From the NCBI GenBank assembly GCA_003241785.1, contig QFPW01000016.1, forward strand, positions 1 to 64,000: a stretch of DNA of 64,000 nt. Direction: 5' to 3'. Position 1 is the stretch's first letter, and every line of letters starts with the position of its first letter. Made by a program: the position numbers and the translations under genes. The stretch comes from Rhodovulum sulfidophilum. Its GTDB lineage: Bacteria; Pseudomonadota; Alphaproteobacteria; Rhodobacterales; Rhodobacteraceae. Below are positions 24,746 through 34,366 of the stretch, piece after piece. The notes under the pieces are model-generated. The model worked only from the letters and a program-made list of their open reading frames with translations, was not told where the DNA came from and did no database searches.

Positions 24746-25693
24746 ATGCCGCGGCTCTCGCGCCGCGCGCTTCTCGCCGGCGCCGCCGCGCTGGCGGCCT
24801 GCCGTCCGGAGCCGTCGCCGATGACCGCCGCGCGCGCCGACGCGGCCCCGGGGAACTTCGTCGTGGTCGATGGCGTCCCGATCCACTTCGCCCGCGCGGG
24901 AAGCGGTCATCCGCTCTGCCTGATCCACGGCGCGAGCGGCAATCTCAACGACATGACCTTCCGCCTCGCCCCGGCGCTGGCCGAACGCTACGACGTCATC
25001 GCGGTCGATCGTCCGGGCCACGGGCGAAGCGGCCTTCCGCCGGGCGGCGGCGTCTCGATCAACCGCCAGGCCGCGCTGATCCGGGGCGCGCTCGCGGCGC
25101 TCGGAGTGGCGCGGACGATCGTCGTCGGGCACAGCTACGGCGGCTCGGTCGCGCTGGCCTGGGCGGTCGACGCGCCGGAGACGGTCTCGGCGCTCACGCT
25201 CGTCTCCGCGCCGTCGCAGGTCTGGGAAGGCGGGCTCGGCCTGACCAACGACCTGCTCGCGAGCGCCGTGACCGGCCCGCTCCTCGCCCACGCGATCCCG
25301 CCTTTCGTCGGCGCCGGCATGGCGGACCGGGCGCTCGCGACGGTCTTCGCGCCGCAGGCGGCGCCACCGGGATATCTCGACCACCTCGACCTCGGGCTCG
25401 TGCTCCAGCCCGCGAGCCTGCGCGAGAACGCCCGGCAGCTCGTGGCGCTCAAGGAGGAATTGCGGCCGATGGTCCCGGCCTATGCCAGGCTCGACATGCC
25501 GGTCGAGATCCTCCATGGCGAGGCGGACCGGACGGTCGGTCTCGACATCCACGCCGTCCCGCTGGCGCGGCAGATCCCCGGCGCGCGGCTGACGCGTCTC
25601 CCCGGCATCGGGCACATGCCGCATCAGGTCGCGACCGACCGCGTCGTCGCGGGCATCGACGCCGCCGCGTCCCGGATCGGCGCGCCGGGGTGA
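24746..25693 (+). CDS. Alpha/beta hydrolase, predicted lipoprotein
   Basis: The 315-residue protein has an N-terminal signal with RR (LSRRALLAG) and a lipobox-like LAAC at Cys19, so it may be an exported lipoprotein. The hydrolase fold follows: oxyanion region LIHGASGNL, nucleophile Ser in VVGHSYGGSVALAW, acid in ILHGEADRTVGL and His in GIGHMPHQV. It begins one base after DUF3833 stops and is probably the last gene of that operon. An esterase, lipase or haloperoxidase-like activity is possible. Confidence 0.88.
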   Translation: MPRLSRRALLAGAAALAACRPEPSPMTAARADAAPGNFVVVDGVPIHFARAGSGHPLCLIHGASGNLNDMTFRLAPALAERYDVIAVDRPGHGRSGLPPGGGVSINRQAALIRGALAALGVARTIVVGHSYGGSVALAWAVDAPETVSALTLVSAPSQVWEGGLGLTNDLLASAVTGPLLAHAIPPFVGAGMADRALATVFAPQAAPPGYLDHLDLGLVLQPASLRENARQLVALKEELRPMVPAYARLDMPVEILHGEADRTVGLDIHAVPLARQIPGARLTRLPGIGHMPHQVATDRVVAGIDAAASRIGAPG

Positions 25694-25786
25694 CCGGCGC
25701 CCCGCGCCGCGCGCGGCCGCGCCGGACCGGTGCAAAATCCCCGCCGCCGCGGTAGGGTTCCACCCGACCCAGGACCGAGGCTTCCG

Positions 25787-26998
25787 ATGACCGATCCCCG
25801 CCGCTTCTTCACCGATCCCGGCTTCGATTTCGAGACCCGCATCGCGCTCGGCGCCGTCCGCTACGGGCTCGCGGAGGCGGGCGAGGTGCTGGCGACCGCC
25901 GCGACCATCACCGACGGCGATCTCGACGGCTGGTTCGACGCCTGGACCGCGACCGCGACGAGGCTGCGCGCCGCCGCGGAGGCGGCCGAGGCGGCCGGCC
26001 AACCGGTGAGCGCGCGCGAGGCCTGGCTCCGCGCCGCGAAATATTCCGGCATGGCCAATTTCTTCGTGCTCGGCACCCGCGATCCGTCGCGCGTCGGCCC
26101 GGCCTGGGAATGGCACCGCGCCTGCGCCGAACGCGGCTTCGCGCTTTTCCCCAACGCCCGCCGGGTCGCGATCCCCTACGAGGGCGTCACGCTCGACGGC
26201 TGGTGGTTCTCCGGCGGCGAAGGCCCGCGGCCGCTCGCGATCATCAACAACGGCAGCGACGGCACGATCGTCGACATGCTGGGCCAGGGCGTGGTCGCCG
26301 CGACCGACCGCGGCTGGCACGCGCTGGTGTTCGACGGCCCCGGCCAGGGCGCGGCGCTCTACCGCTCCGGCCTGCCCTTCCGCCCGGACTGGGAGGCGGT
26401 GATCGCCCCGGTGGTCGATTTCGCGCTGGCCCGACCCGACACCGACGCCGCCCGCGTGGCGCTGATCGGCATCAGCCAGGGCGGCTACTGGGTGCCGCGC
26501 GCCGCCGCCTTCGAGACCCGCCTCGCCGCCGCCGTCGCCGATCCGGGCGTCACGCGCGTCTGGTCGAGCTGGTTCGACGGTTTCCCGCCCGAGGTGCTCG
26601 ACCTCTTCCGCGCCGGCGACAAGGCCGCCTTCGACGCCGCGATGACCGAGGGCATGAAGGAGGCCCCCGCCCGTCTGCGGTTCGAGCTCGCCAAACGCGC
26701 CGAGCCCTACCGGATCTCCTCCGTCTTCGATCTCCTGACCGAGCTCCGCCGCTACGACCTGACCGGGATCGCGGACAAGATCCGCTGCCCGACCCTCGTG
26801 CTCGCGCCCGAGAACGAGGCCTTCTGGCCCGGTCAGTCGCAGGAGCTGTTCGACGCGCTGACCTGCCCGAAGGCGCTGCTGCCCTTCACCGCCGCCGAGG
26901 GCGCCGACGGACATTGCGAGCCGATGGCCCCGGCGCTGCGGAGCGCGCGGGTCTTCGACTGGCTCGAGGCGCTGCCCCGGACCGCGCCGGGCGCATAG
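25787..26998 (+). CDS. Alpha/beta hydrolase of the EstFA/dipeptidyl-peptidase-like group
   Basis: The 403-residue protein has a helical N-terminal cap of about 120 residues and a hydrolase domain with LDGWWFSGGEGPRPL, VFDGPGQGAALY, nucleophile Ser in LIGISQGGYWVP, a likely acid in LAPENEAFWPGQ and His in DGHCEPMAP. This resembles C-C bond or ester hydrolases related to dihydropseudooxynicotine hydrolase and FrsA. The start at ATG 25787 follows ACCGAGG. The substrate is unknown. Confidence 0.88.
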   Translation: MTDPRRFFTDPGFDFETRIALGAVRYGLAEAGEVLATAATITDGDLDGWFDAWTATATRLRAAAEAAEAAGQPVSAREAWLRAAKYSGMANFFVLGTRDPSRVGPAWEWHRACAERGFALFPNARRVAIPYEGVTLDGWWFSGGEGPRPLAIINNGSDGTIVDMLGQGVVAATDRGWHALVFDGPGQGAALYRSGLPFRPDWEAVIAPVVDFALARPDTDAARVALIGISQGGYWVPRAAAFETRLAAAVADPGVTRVWSSWFDGFPPEVLDLFRAGDKAAFDAAMTEGMKEAPARLRFELAKRAEPYRISSVFDLLTELRRYDLTGIADKIRCPTLVLAPENEAFWPGQSQELFDALTCPKALLPFTAAEGADGHCEPMAPALRSARVFDWLEALPRTAPGA

Positions 26999-27016
26999 GC
27001 GGCGCGCGCCTGGCAA

Positions 27017-27048
27017 GGGGGTCCGGGGGGGCGCGCCCCCGGATCCCC
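27017..27048. terminator. GC-rich hairpin between convergent genes
   Basis: A 13-base stem with one mismatch and a six-base loop lies between the hydrolase stop and the lactate permease stop. It lacks a T-tract, so it is either a weak bidirectional terminator or a repetitive extragenic element. Confidence 0.5.
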
Positions 27049-27054
27049 TCGACG

Positions 27055-28740
27055 TCACGGCGCGGGAACCGTCGCGGCCACGTCGGGGACCATCGCGGTG
27101 AACGGATAGACATAGGCCTGGGCCATCACCAGGAGGCCGACCAGGGCCGCGAGCGCGATCGAGTGGAAGAACACGAAGCGCAGGATCGAGCCTTCGTGCC
27201 CGTACCACTTGGTCGCGGTCGAGGCGACGACGATCGACTGCGCGTCGATCATCTTGCCCATCACGCCGCCCGAGGAATTGGCCGCGGCCATCAGCACCGG
27301 GTTGAGCCCGAGCTGCTGGGCGGTGATCCGCTGCAAGCCGCCGAAGAGCACGTTCGAGGCGGTGTCCGAGCCGGTCACCGCGACGCCGATCCAGCCGAGC
27401 AGCGTGCCGAAGAACGGATAGAACCAGCCGGTATGGGCGAAGGCGAGGCCCATCGTCGCGTCGGTGCCCGAAAAGCGCGTGACATAGCCGAGCGCCAGCA
27501 TGCAGGCGATGGTCAGGAGCGAGAAGCGGATCATGTAGAGCGTCTTGCCGTACATCCGGACGAGGCCCATCGGCGTGTAGCCGAGCAGGAAGCCCGCGAG
27601 GATGCCGGCGAGCATGATCCCGGTCCCGGTCATCGACAGGAGGTTGAACCGGAAGATCGCCGATTCGGCATGCGGCTCCGCGACCACGGGCGGGACCTTC
27701 ATGACCATCTCGTGCAGCCCCGCCACCTGGACGCTGGGGCCCCAGATCGAATCGAGGAAGTCCTTGGCCTGCGGCATGCCCCAGATGAAGACGAAGATCG
27801 ACAGGATCGCCCAGGGCATCCAGGCGCGCAGCACCGCGTTGCGCGAGGTGACGTTGGCCGGGGCCTCGCGCGGCGCCTCCTCGACGTGGTCGGAGGACCA
27901 GTCGCGCGGCGCCTCGGTCATCGGCCTGCGCGGGCTCCAGATCCTGAGGAAGGCCGCGAGCGCCAGCATCGAGACGATCGCCGCGACGATATCGACGAGC
28001 CAGGGGCCGTGGAAGTTCGAGACGAGATATTGCGGCAGGGCGAAGGAGGCTCCGGCGACGAGCAGCGCCGGCCAGACCTCGATCATGCGGCGGAAGCCGA
28101 CCATGGCCCAGATGAGCCAGAACGGCACGAGGAGCGAGAAGAACGGCAGCTGGCGGCCGATCATGCCCGAGAGCTCGTGCAGGTCGAGCCCGGTCACGGC
28201 GGCGAGCGCGATCACCGGCGTGCCGAGCGCGCCGAAGGCGACCGGCGCGGTGTTGGCGATGAGGCAGAGGCCCGCGGCCGAGAGCGGCGAGAAGCCGAGG
28301 CCCATCAGCATGGCCGCGGTCACCGCGACCGGGGTGCCGAAGCCCGCCGCGCCCTCGAAGAAGGCGCCGAAGGAGAAGGCGATGAACAGCACCTGCATCC
28401 GGCGGTCGTCGGAGATGCCGCGGATCGAGGTCCGCAGGACGTCGAACTCGCCCTTCTCATGGGTCAGCTGATAGAGGAAGATGACGTTGAGGATGATCCA
28501 GCCGATCGGCATGAGCCCGAAGCCCGCGCCGTAGACGGCCGACATCGCCGCCATCTGCGCCGGCATCCCGAAGACGAAGACGGCGACGGCGAGCGCCACG
28601 ACGAGGCCGAGCAGCGCCGCGAGATGCGCGCGCATCTCGAATATGCCGATCGCCGCGAGCAGCACGATCACCGGCAGGGCGGCCAGCAGCGTCGACAGGG
28701 TCAGGCTTCCCAAGGGATCATAGACCTGGGACCAGATCAT
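27055..28740 (-). CDS. lctP: L-lactate permease family transporter
   Basis: The 561-residue integral membrane protein has about 13-14 hydrophobic helices. Family motifs include FGAFFEGAAGFGTPVAVTAAMLMGLG, LIANTAPVAFGALGTPVIAL, GTLLGWIGVAVTGSDTASNVLFGGLQ and NSSGGVMGKMIDAQSIVVAST. It imports lactate (and glycolate) with protons. The start is ATG 28740 with GGAGG upstream. It follows the D-lactate dehydrogenase gene by 100 bases on the same strand, so both serve lactate use. Confidence 0.95.
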   Translation of the reverse strand: MIWSQVYDPLGSLTLSTLLAALPVIVLLAAIGIFEMRAHLAALLGLVVALAVAVFVFGMPAQMAAMSAVYGAGFGLMPIGWIILNVIFLYQLTHEKGEFDVLRTSIRGISDDRRMQVLFIAFSFGAFFEGAAGFGTPVAVTAAMLMGLGFSPLSAAGLCLIANTAPVAFGALGTPVIALAAVTGLDLHELSGMIGRQLPFFSLLVPFWLIWAMVGFRRMIEVWPALLVAGASFALPQYLVSNFHGPWLVDIVAAIVSMLALAAFLRIWSPRRPMTEAPRDWSSDHVEEAPREAPANVTSRNAVLRAWMPWAILSIFVFIWGMPQAKDFLDSIWGPSVQVAGLHEMVMKVPPVVAEPHAESAIFRFNLLSMTGTGIMLAGILAGFLLGYTPMGLVRMYGKTLYMIRFSLLTIACMLALGYVTRFSGTDATMGLAFAHTGWFYPFFGTLLGWIGVAVTGSDTASNVLFGGLQRITAQQLGLNPVLMAAANSSGGVMGKMIDAQSIVVASTATKWYGHEGSILRFVFFHSIALAALVGLLVMAQAYVYPFTAMVPDVAATVPAP

Positions 28741-28840
28741 CGGTTTTCCTCCAGTTGCGGGATTGGCGCCCGCCCGGCTTCGCGGCCGGAAGGGTCGGGA
28801 TGCGTCGCGGCGGAGGGCCCTCGGGGGCGCACCGCCGGGG

Positions 28841-30550
28841 TCAGTGCCAGTGCGCGCATTTCGACGTCTGGCCGATCCCGGGATTGAGGCTGTTGGTGGG
28901 ATCGAGCCCGCGGTAGAAGCCCGCGAGCGCGGGTTTCGCCTCGTAGAGATGGCCGACGTTGTGCTCGGCCGGGTATTCGGCGCCCCGCGCGTCGAGGATC
29001 TTCCACATCGCATGTTCAAGCGCGAGGCAGTCGGTGCCCTTCTTCGCGACGTAATCCTGGTGGAAGACGTGGCAGAAGAAATGCCCGTAATAGAGCTTCC
29101 TCGCGATCTGGGACTCGAGCTCGGGCGGCAGATGCTCCTGCCACGCGCGATCGTCGCGGCGGAGGGCGATGTCGAGCGCGACGATGTCCTCGACCTCGCC
29201 CGGATGCACGGCGCGGTAGCGGTTCGCCGCGCCGGCGACGGCGAAGCGGTGCAGGAAGGCGGCGGCCCCCTCCTCCTTCGTGCATTCGAACATGTCGCCG
29301 GTCGCCGAGGGAAACAGCGTCGCGAGATAGGCGCGCGCCTCGGCGATGCCGGCGCCGCCCATCCGGAGCAGCAGGTGATGCTCGAACCGGTCGCGGAAAT
29401 CGTTCATCCGCTTCGGCAGATGCTCGGGCATGAGCGCCGAGAGCGCCTGCGCGATCCGGTCCGACAGCGTCGTCCCGAGGCCGAGCCGCTCGGTCAGCGC
29501 GTCGAACCGCGCCTTCCGCGCGAAGAAGGCCGGCATCCGGTCGGTGCCGGCGGCGCGGATCAGCAGGAAGGTGTCCTTGCCGTATTTCGCCGCGACGTCA
29601 TAGGCGTCGCCGTGGATGTATTCGCCGGCGATCGGCAGCGTCTCGAAACGCGCGAGGATGTGGCGGCGGATCGTGGTCAGCTCGTCGGGATCGTTGGTGC
29701 CGATATAGAAGACCGCCGTCTCCTTCTCGGCCACGAAGGTGTCGAGGCGGACGGCGAAGACGCCGAGCTTGCCTGCGCAGCCGGCCGCCTCGCGCAGGCG
29801 CCTCGGATCGGCGTTGAACCGCGCCGGCGTCGCGGCGTCGACGTCGCGGACATGGGTGACGTATTCGTGGTCGGAGCCCCAGGCCGCGCCCGGCTCCGGC
29901 TCGGGCAGGTCGCCGCGCTCGACCCGGGCGAGGATCTCCTCGGGATCGTCGCCGAGCGCCAGGCCGAGATGGTTGACGAGCGCCACGGTCCCGTCCGCGC
30001 GGACCTCGGCGTAGAGGCTCATCTCGGTATAGGCCGGCCCACGCTGGATCAGCGCGCCGCCCGAGTTGTTGCAGATCCCGCCGAGCACCGAGGCGCCGAT
30101 GCAGGAGGAGCCGATGACCGAATGCGGCTCGCGCCCGAGCGGGCGGAGGGCCTTCTCGAGCGCGTCGAGCGTGGCGCCGGGCAGGCAGAGCGCCTGCGCG
30201 CCGCCGTCGAGAAGATGGATGCCGGTCAGGCGCTTGAGACTCACCAGCACGATCTCGCGGTCGTAATCGGCGCCCCAGGGCGTCGAGCCCCCGGTCAGCC
30301 CGGTATTCGCCGCCTGGAAGATCACCGCGCGGCCGGCGGCGATCACCGCGTTCAGCACGCGCCATTGCTCGACGAGGCTGCCGGGCCGGACCACGGCGGC
30401 GACCGGCCCGCCGCCGAACCGGAAGCCGCGCATGAAGGCGCGCGTGTCGCGCTCCCGCGTCAGCACGTGGCGCGGGCCGACGATCCGGCCGAGCGCCCGC
30501 AGCAGATCGTCGCGCGTCGCGGAGGCCGGTAGGCTGTCGGGCTGCGTCAT
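28841..30550 (-). CDS. dld: Quinone-dependent D-lactate dehydrogenase
   Basis: The 569-residue flavoprotein matches membrane-associated Dld. The FAD-binding PCMH domain shows QAANTGLTGGSTPWG and SVIGSSCIGASVLGGICNNSGGAL. The C-terminal membrane-binding region includes YYGHFFCHVFHQDYVAKKGTD and AEHNVGHLYEAKP, ending with DPTNSLNPGIGQTSK. It oxidises D-lactate to pyruvate and passes electrons to quinone. ATG 30550 has GGAGGAAAA upstream. It is divergent from the LldR-like regulator across an operator-bearing gap. Confidence 0.96.
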   Translation of the reverse strand: MTQPDSLPASATRDDLLRALGRIVGPRHVLTRERDTRAFMRGFRFGGGPVAAVVRPGSLVEQWRVLNAVIAAGRAVIFQAANTGLTGGSTPWGADYDREIVLVSLKRLTGIHLLDGGAQALCLPGATLDALEKALRPLGREPHSVIGSSCIGASVLGGICNNSGGALIQRGPAYTEMSLYAEVRADGTVALVNHLGLALGDDPEEILARVERGDLPEPEPGAAWGSDHEYVTHVRDVDAATPARFNADPRRLREAAGCAGKLGVFAVRLDTFVAEKETAVFYIGTNDPDELTTIRRHILARFETLPIAGEYIHGDAYDVAAKYGKDTFLLIRAAGTDRMPAFFARKARFDALTERLGLGTTLSDRIAQALSALMPEHLPKRMNDFRDRFEHHLLLRMGGAGIAEARAYLATLFPSATGDMFECTKEEGAAAFLHRFAVAGAANRYRAVHPGEVEDIVALDIALRRDDRAWQEHLPPELESQIARKLYYGHFFCHVFHQDYVAKKGTDCLALEHAMWKILDARGAEYPAEHNVGHLYEAKPALAGFYRGLDPTNSLNPGIGQTSKCAHWH

Positions 30551-30633
30551 GCCTTTTCCTCCGAACGCGGCCCCGGGCGGGGCATCGGCGTCTTCTTGTT
30601 GTGGTCCAGATTCAGATCCGGTATTTCGCGGTG

Positions 30634-30661
30634 GGTAAAACATTTTTACCACATACGTCAA
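30634..30661 (-). promoter_or_regulatory. Promoter and GntR/LldR-type operator for dld
   Basis: GGTAAAA, three bases, TTTTACC (30634-30650) is a perfect interrupted palindrome with the TAAAA/TTTTA pattern of FadR/LldR-family sites. On the minus strand a -35-like TTGACG (30661-30656) sits directly beside it. A repressor bound here would block the dld-lctP promoter and could regulate its own divergent gene. Confidence 0.75.
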
Positions 30662-30751
30662 CCCAGAAGATCTCTTTCCCCGCCGCGCGCCGCCGGTTAG
30701 ATTCTCCCTCCGCGAGTCCGGGGGTCAGCCGGAAATGAGGAGAGGCCGCGC

Positions 30752-31555
30752 GTGGTCAAGGAAGGCATCAAGGGAAGCGGCGCCGCAGAGGCGACCGCCC
30801 GCCATATCGAGGACCTGATCCTCGAAGGCTCGATCCGCCCCGGCGAGCCGCTGCTGCCCGAGCGGGAGATGGCGGCGCGGCTCGGTGTCTCGCGGCCGAC
30901 GCTGCGCCAGGGGATGAAGCTCCTCGAGGACAAGGGGCTGCTCGCCGCCGAGCCGAGCGGGGCGAGGGTGGTGGCGCCGCTCGCGACCAGCATCACCGAT
31001 CCGCTGATCGAGCTCATGTCGAGCCGCGCCGAGACCATCGGCGATTACCTCGAGCTGCGCGGGACGCTCGAGGGCATGGCGGCGGCGCTCGCGGCCACCC
31101 GCGCCAACGACGTCGACCGCGCGACCCTCGCGCGCTGCATGGAGCGCATCGACGCCGCGCATGCCCAGGCCGATCCGCACGAGGAGGCGGACGTGGACGT
31201 CGACCTCCACGTCGCCGTCTACGAGGCGAGCCACAACGTCGTGCTCCTGCAGGTGATGCGGGCGCTGTCCGGCATGCTGCGGCGCGGCGTCTTCCACAAC
31301 CGCGAGAAGCTCTACGCGCGCTCCGAGGTGCGCGAGGTCCTGCTCGCCCAGCACCGCGCGATCTTCGAGGGCGTGATGGCGCGGGATCCCGCGGCCGCGG
31401 GCCGCGCGGCCGAGGAGCACATGACCTATACCCGGCGGGTCCTCGGCGAGATCGCCGCCGCCGAGGCCCGGCTCGAGATCTCGCTGCGGCGCATCGACGG
31501 CGGCAGCCTCAGCACGCGCGCGCGGCCGAGACCGACGCCGCCGGGCGCCGACTGA
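30752..31555 (+). CDS. lldR: FadR/LldR-type GntR transcriptional regulator
   Basis: The 267-residue protein has a GntR winged helix (RHIEDLILEGSIRPGEPLLPEREMAARLGVSRPTLRQGMKLLEDKGLL, about residues 11-59) and an FCD domain with VDLHVAVYEASHN and LAQHRAIFEGVMARDP providing metal-type residues. GTG 30752 is preceded by GAGGAGAGG. Divergence from dld-lctP and the operator in the gap support a lactate-responsive repressor. Confidence 0.92.
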   Translation: MVKEGIKGSGAAEATARHIEDLILEGSIRPGEPLLPEREMAARLGVSRPTLRQGMKLLEDKGLLAAEPSGARVVAPLATSITDPLIELMSSRAETIGDYLELRGTLEGMAAALAATRANDVDRATLARCMERIDAAHAQADPHEEADVDVDLHVAVYEASHNVVLLQVMRALSGMLRRGVFHNREKLYARSEVREVLLAQHRAIFEGVMARDPAAAGRAAEEHMTYTRRVLGEIAAAEARLEISLRRIDGGSLSTRARPRPTPPGAD

Positions 31556-31657
31556 GCTGAGCCCTGCCCTCCCCTCTCCCTCTCATCGGGGGCCCGGGAC
31601 GATCACCCGCGGCCCGGGGTCCCCGGGGGCGCGTGTCCGACACGATGGCGGAAGACG

Positions 31658-32623
31658 TCAGGCGACCGGCGCCGCCGTGCGGCGCGCGCGCCGCCAGAGC
31701 CGCGACAGGATGAGCGACACCGCCGTCGAAATCAGCACGCAGAGCGCCGCCGGCGCAAGGCCCCGCGCGGGGATGGCCGCCGCGTAGACCATCAGCACCA
31801 GCAGATGCACGAGATAGGCGCCGAAGACATCGCCGCCCCAGGCTCCGACGCGGCTTTCCCGGCGCTCCGGCAGCGAGAGGACGACGGCCATCACGCCGAT
31901 GGCGTAAAGCGCCGTCGACAGCGAGAAATCGTGCCCCGCCGGATAGTCGCCGACCAGCGCGTAGCCTTCCGCGACCTGCCCGGCCCCGCCGAGGATCATC
32001 GCGGCCAGCGCCGGTGCCATGCCGGGCTTGCGCCCCCGCGCCATATAGCCCGCGAGGATGAAGAAGGCGGCGAATCCGACGCCGTTGCGATAGACGAAGC
32101 TCGGCGGATCGACACCCCATCGCCGGGCATAGGCGCCGACGAAGCTGGCCATCACGAAGAGCGCGGCCGTCGCGGCGAAGGCCCACCCGACCCCCGCCAG
32201 CCGGATCAGCAGCAGCGCCAGCGCGCTGCCCAGCCACAGGCCCGGCAGGAACCACAGATGATAGCCGGGGTCGCCGGCCAGCAGCGTCACGACCCATTGC
32301 TTGAGCGTCCCGGCATGGGTCGCCGGACCCAGCAGGCCGGAACGGTCCACCGCCAGGTATATCGCCACCCACAGGAAATACGGAACCAGCACCCGCCGCG
32401 CGAGCCTGAGCAGGAAGCCGACCGGCAGCTCGAGAACCACCGGCTTCCACAGGTAACCCGACAGCATGAAGAACAGCGGCACCGCGAAGCGGCTGAGCTC
32501 GTCGGCGAGAAAGCCCGCCGCCGTCGCGGCGCCGAACATCCCGAGCACATGCGCGTGGATCGTCACGACGCCGACCAGCGACGCCACGCGAGCGATCTCG
32601 ATGTTCATGTCGCGCGCGGCCAT
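31658..32623 (-). CDS. Acyltransferase family 3 membrane protein (OafA/WecH-like)
   Basis: The 321-residue protein has about ten hydrophobic helices. The N-terminus shows IEIARVASLVGVVTIHAHV with the conserved His, then VPLFFMLSGYLW, and YHLWFLPGLWLG is a characteristic later motif. Members transfer acyl groups onto sugars, polysaccharides or lipids in the inner membrane. A second ATG at 32608 is also possible. Neighbours give no clear acceptor. Confidence 0.9.
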   Translation of the reverse strand: MAARDMNIEIARVASLVGVVTIHAHVLGMFGAATAAGFLADELSRFAVPLFFMLSGYLWKPVVLELPVGFLLRLARRVLVPYFLWVAIYLAVDRSGLLGPATHAGTLKQWVVTLLAGDPGYHLWFLPGLWLGSALALLLIRLAGVGWAFAATAALFVMASFVGAYARRWGVDPPSFVYRNGVGFAAFFILAGYMARGRKPGMAPALAAMILGGAGQVAEGYALVGDYPAGHDFSLSTALYAIGVMAVVLSLPERRESRVGAWGGDVFGAYLVHLLVLMVYAAAIPARGLAPAALCVLISTAVSLILSRLWRRARRTAAPVA

Positions 32624-32849
32624 CCCCCGCCCCGTGGCTGTCCCGTCGCGGTAAGGAGACGCCCGATCTCCGAAGTCTTCAAGACGGATGGAGCGTCGGG
32701 GTTAACTCGGGACGGCGCGCGCGCCCGGCCCGAGGCGGCGGGGAGCGGCGCGGCCCGCGTCCGACCGATATCCGGGGCGACCCCGGGATCGGGAGCGGCT
32801 ATACTCCGCGCGGGCCCATGGGCGGGCGCCGCCGAACGAAGAACCGCGA

Positions 32850-33260
32850 ATGTCCGAGGCACTTTCCGTGAACGTCGTCGTCGAATGCGATCCGGGCTCC
32901 ATTCTCGGCGGCTCGGACAAGGTCGCGGTGCTGGCGCTGTTTCTCGACGAGGACGGTTTCTGCCATCTCTCGGCCACCGAGGAGCGGTACGGGACGCTCA
33001 GCTATCCGGAATCGGTGCGATTTTTCCGCGATCTGGTCTGGCGGCAGATGCTGCCGCGCGGGGCGGAGGTGGTCGGTGATCCGATCAAGATCGAGGCGCT
33101 CGCGACACGCCTGCGGCCCTGGCTCGAGCGGGTCCACGCCGGCCATTCGGTGGAACCCCGCGGCGAATCGCTGATCGGCCAGTTCACGCCGGACGCCGCC
33201 GAGGCGAGCAAGCGGATCCAGCAGATCATGAACCGGGCGGGCTGGACCGCCGGCGCCTAG
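32850..33260 (+). CDS. Hypothetical protein, 136 residues
   Basis: I do not recognise this family. The protein is soluble and acidic in its first half (VVVECDPGSILGGSDKVAVLALFLDEDGFCHLS), with no signal peptide or membrane segment and no repeated or catalytic motif. Codon use matches neighbours, and the sequence continues without stops in a coding-like frame. It lies 76 bases before a co-oriented stress-type protein gene. Confidence 0.65.
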   Translation: MSEALSVNVVVECDPGSILGGSDKVAVLALFLDEDGFCHLSATEERYGTLSYPESVRFFRDLVWRQMLPRGAEVVGDPIKIEALATRLRPWLERVHAGHSVEPRGESLIGQFTPDAAEASKRIQQIMNRAGWTAGA

Positions 33261-33336
33261 CTGTTCTGGGCGGCGGACCGGAACATCGCCCTTCGGGTGA
33301 CGTTGGAGGGAGGCAACGTAATCGGAAGGACATGCC

Positions 33337-33831
33337 ATGCCAACCCCCGAGGAACTTCGCGAAAAGCTCTGGAAGGCGCTCAAGTCGGATATGACCGTGA
33401 TGATCGGCGTCATGGGTCCGAAGGACAACCACAAGCGGCCGATGGCGGCGCAGCTCCGCGACGGCGACGACCGGACGATCTGGTTCTTCGGCGACGGGAC
33501 GACGGAGCTCGCCTCCGCGCTCACCGCGGGCCCGGCCTCGGCCGAGGCCTGTTTCGCCGCCAAGGGCCACGATCTCTTCGCCTGCCTCCATGGCGCGCTC
33601 GCCATCGACACCGACCGCGCGGTCATCGACGAGCTGTGGAATTCGCACATCGCAGCCTGGTACCCCGGCGGCCGGGAGGATCCGAAGCTGGTCCTGTTCC
33701 GCTTCGAGCCGGTCGAGGCGGAGATCTGGGGGTCGGAGACGGGCCTGCTGGCCTCGGTCAAGGCGCTGTTCGGCGCGGATCCCTCCGCCGAGCACGAGCG
33801 GGAGCAGCACGCGACGGTGACGCTGACCTGA
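33337..33831 (+). CDS. Pyridoxamine 5'-phosphate oxidase-like general stress protein
   Basis: The 164-residue protein matches the general stress protein 26 branch of the FMN-binding split-barrel family: MTVMIGVMG near the start, RPMAAQLRDGDDRTIWFFGD, and AAWYPGGREDPKLVLFRFEPVEAEIW. It probably binds a flavin; the substrate is unknown. GGAAGGA precedes the ATG. Confidence 0.9.
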   Translation: MPTPEELREKLWKALKSDMTVMIGVMGPKDNHKRPMAAQLRDGDDRTIWFFGDGTTELASALTAGPASAEACFAAKGHDLFACLHGALAIDTDRAVIDELWNSHIAAWYPGGREDPKLVLFRFEPVEAEIWGSETGLLASVKALFGADPSAEHEREQHATVTLT

Positions 33832-33856
33832 CACCGCGCCGACGCCGGTGAAAAGC

Positions 33857-33880
33857 GGGCCGGGAGAAATCGCCCGGCCC
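33857..33880 (+). terminator. Hairpin after the stress protein gene
   Basis: GGGCCGGG and CCCGGCCC form a perfect eight-base stem with an eight-base loop, 25 bases after the stop codon. No T-run follows, so it is a weak terminator candidate. Confidence 0.45.
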
Positions 33881-34366
33881 AAGGTCGTCTTAGAGAGATC
33901 CATGCTCGCCGGATCGCTTCCGGGTTAGCGCGTTTGCGCGCCTCGGCGGAGGCCTACATTCGTCAGCCCCCTGCCCGGGACGCGCCGGGGGGTGGGCGGC
34001 GTCGGAAAGTGCGCGTCGCCCGGAGATGAACATGCGGCCTGCGCGAGGGCATCGCGCCGCTTCGCGTCGATCCGTTCTTCGCCCGGCTCTCGCGAACCCG
34101 CCCCTGAATTCGGCCCTTGGATGGTCATGGCCGCGCGTGAAACTCATGGCCGCCATGTCGATGCCGCACCCCGGACCGCGACAACTTGCCGCGGACTCCA
34201 CGCGCCCTATAGTCCCCGACACACCATCGCCAACCCCGGGCCGGAGGGTGGCCGCTTCTCTTCCGCGCCTGGGAGCGGAGAGCGGTCGCCCCGCGACCAT
34301 GACAGAAGGACGACCCGCGCCCGGATATCCGGGCATCCCTTGCCCTTTCCAGCCAGAAAGCCAGAA
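33881..34366. other. Intergenic region upstream of the dehydrogenase operon
   Basis: About 490 bases with no convincing gene. It must contain the promoter of the three-gene dehydrogenase operon, but no clear promoter or operator stands out. The sequence is slightly less GC-rich than coding DNA nearby. Confidence 0.5.

Noticed and set aside
26110..28887. Long plus-strand frame over the hydrolase and lactate permease genes
   Set aside because: It crosses two well-supported genes in other frames and translates to low-complexity Arg-rich sequence.
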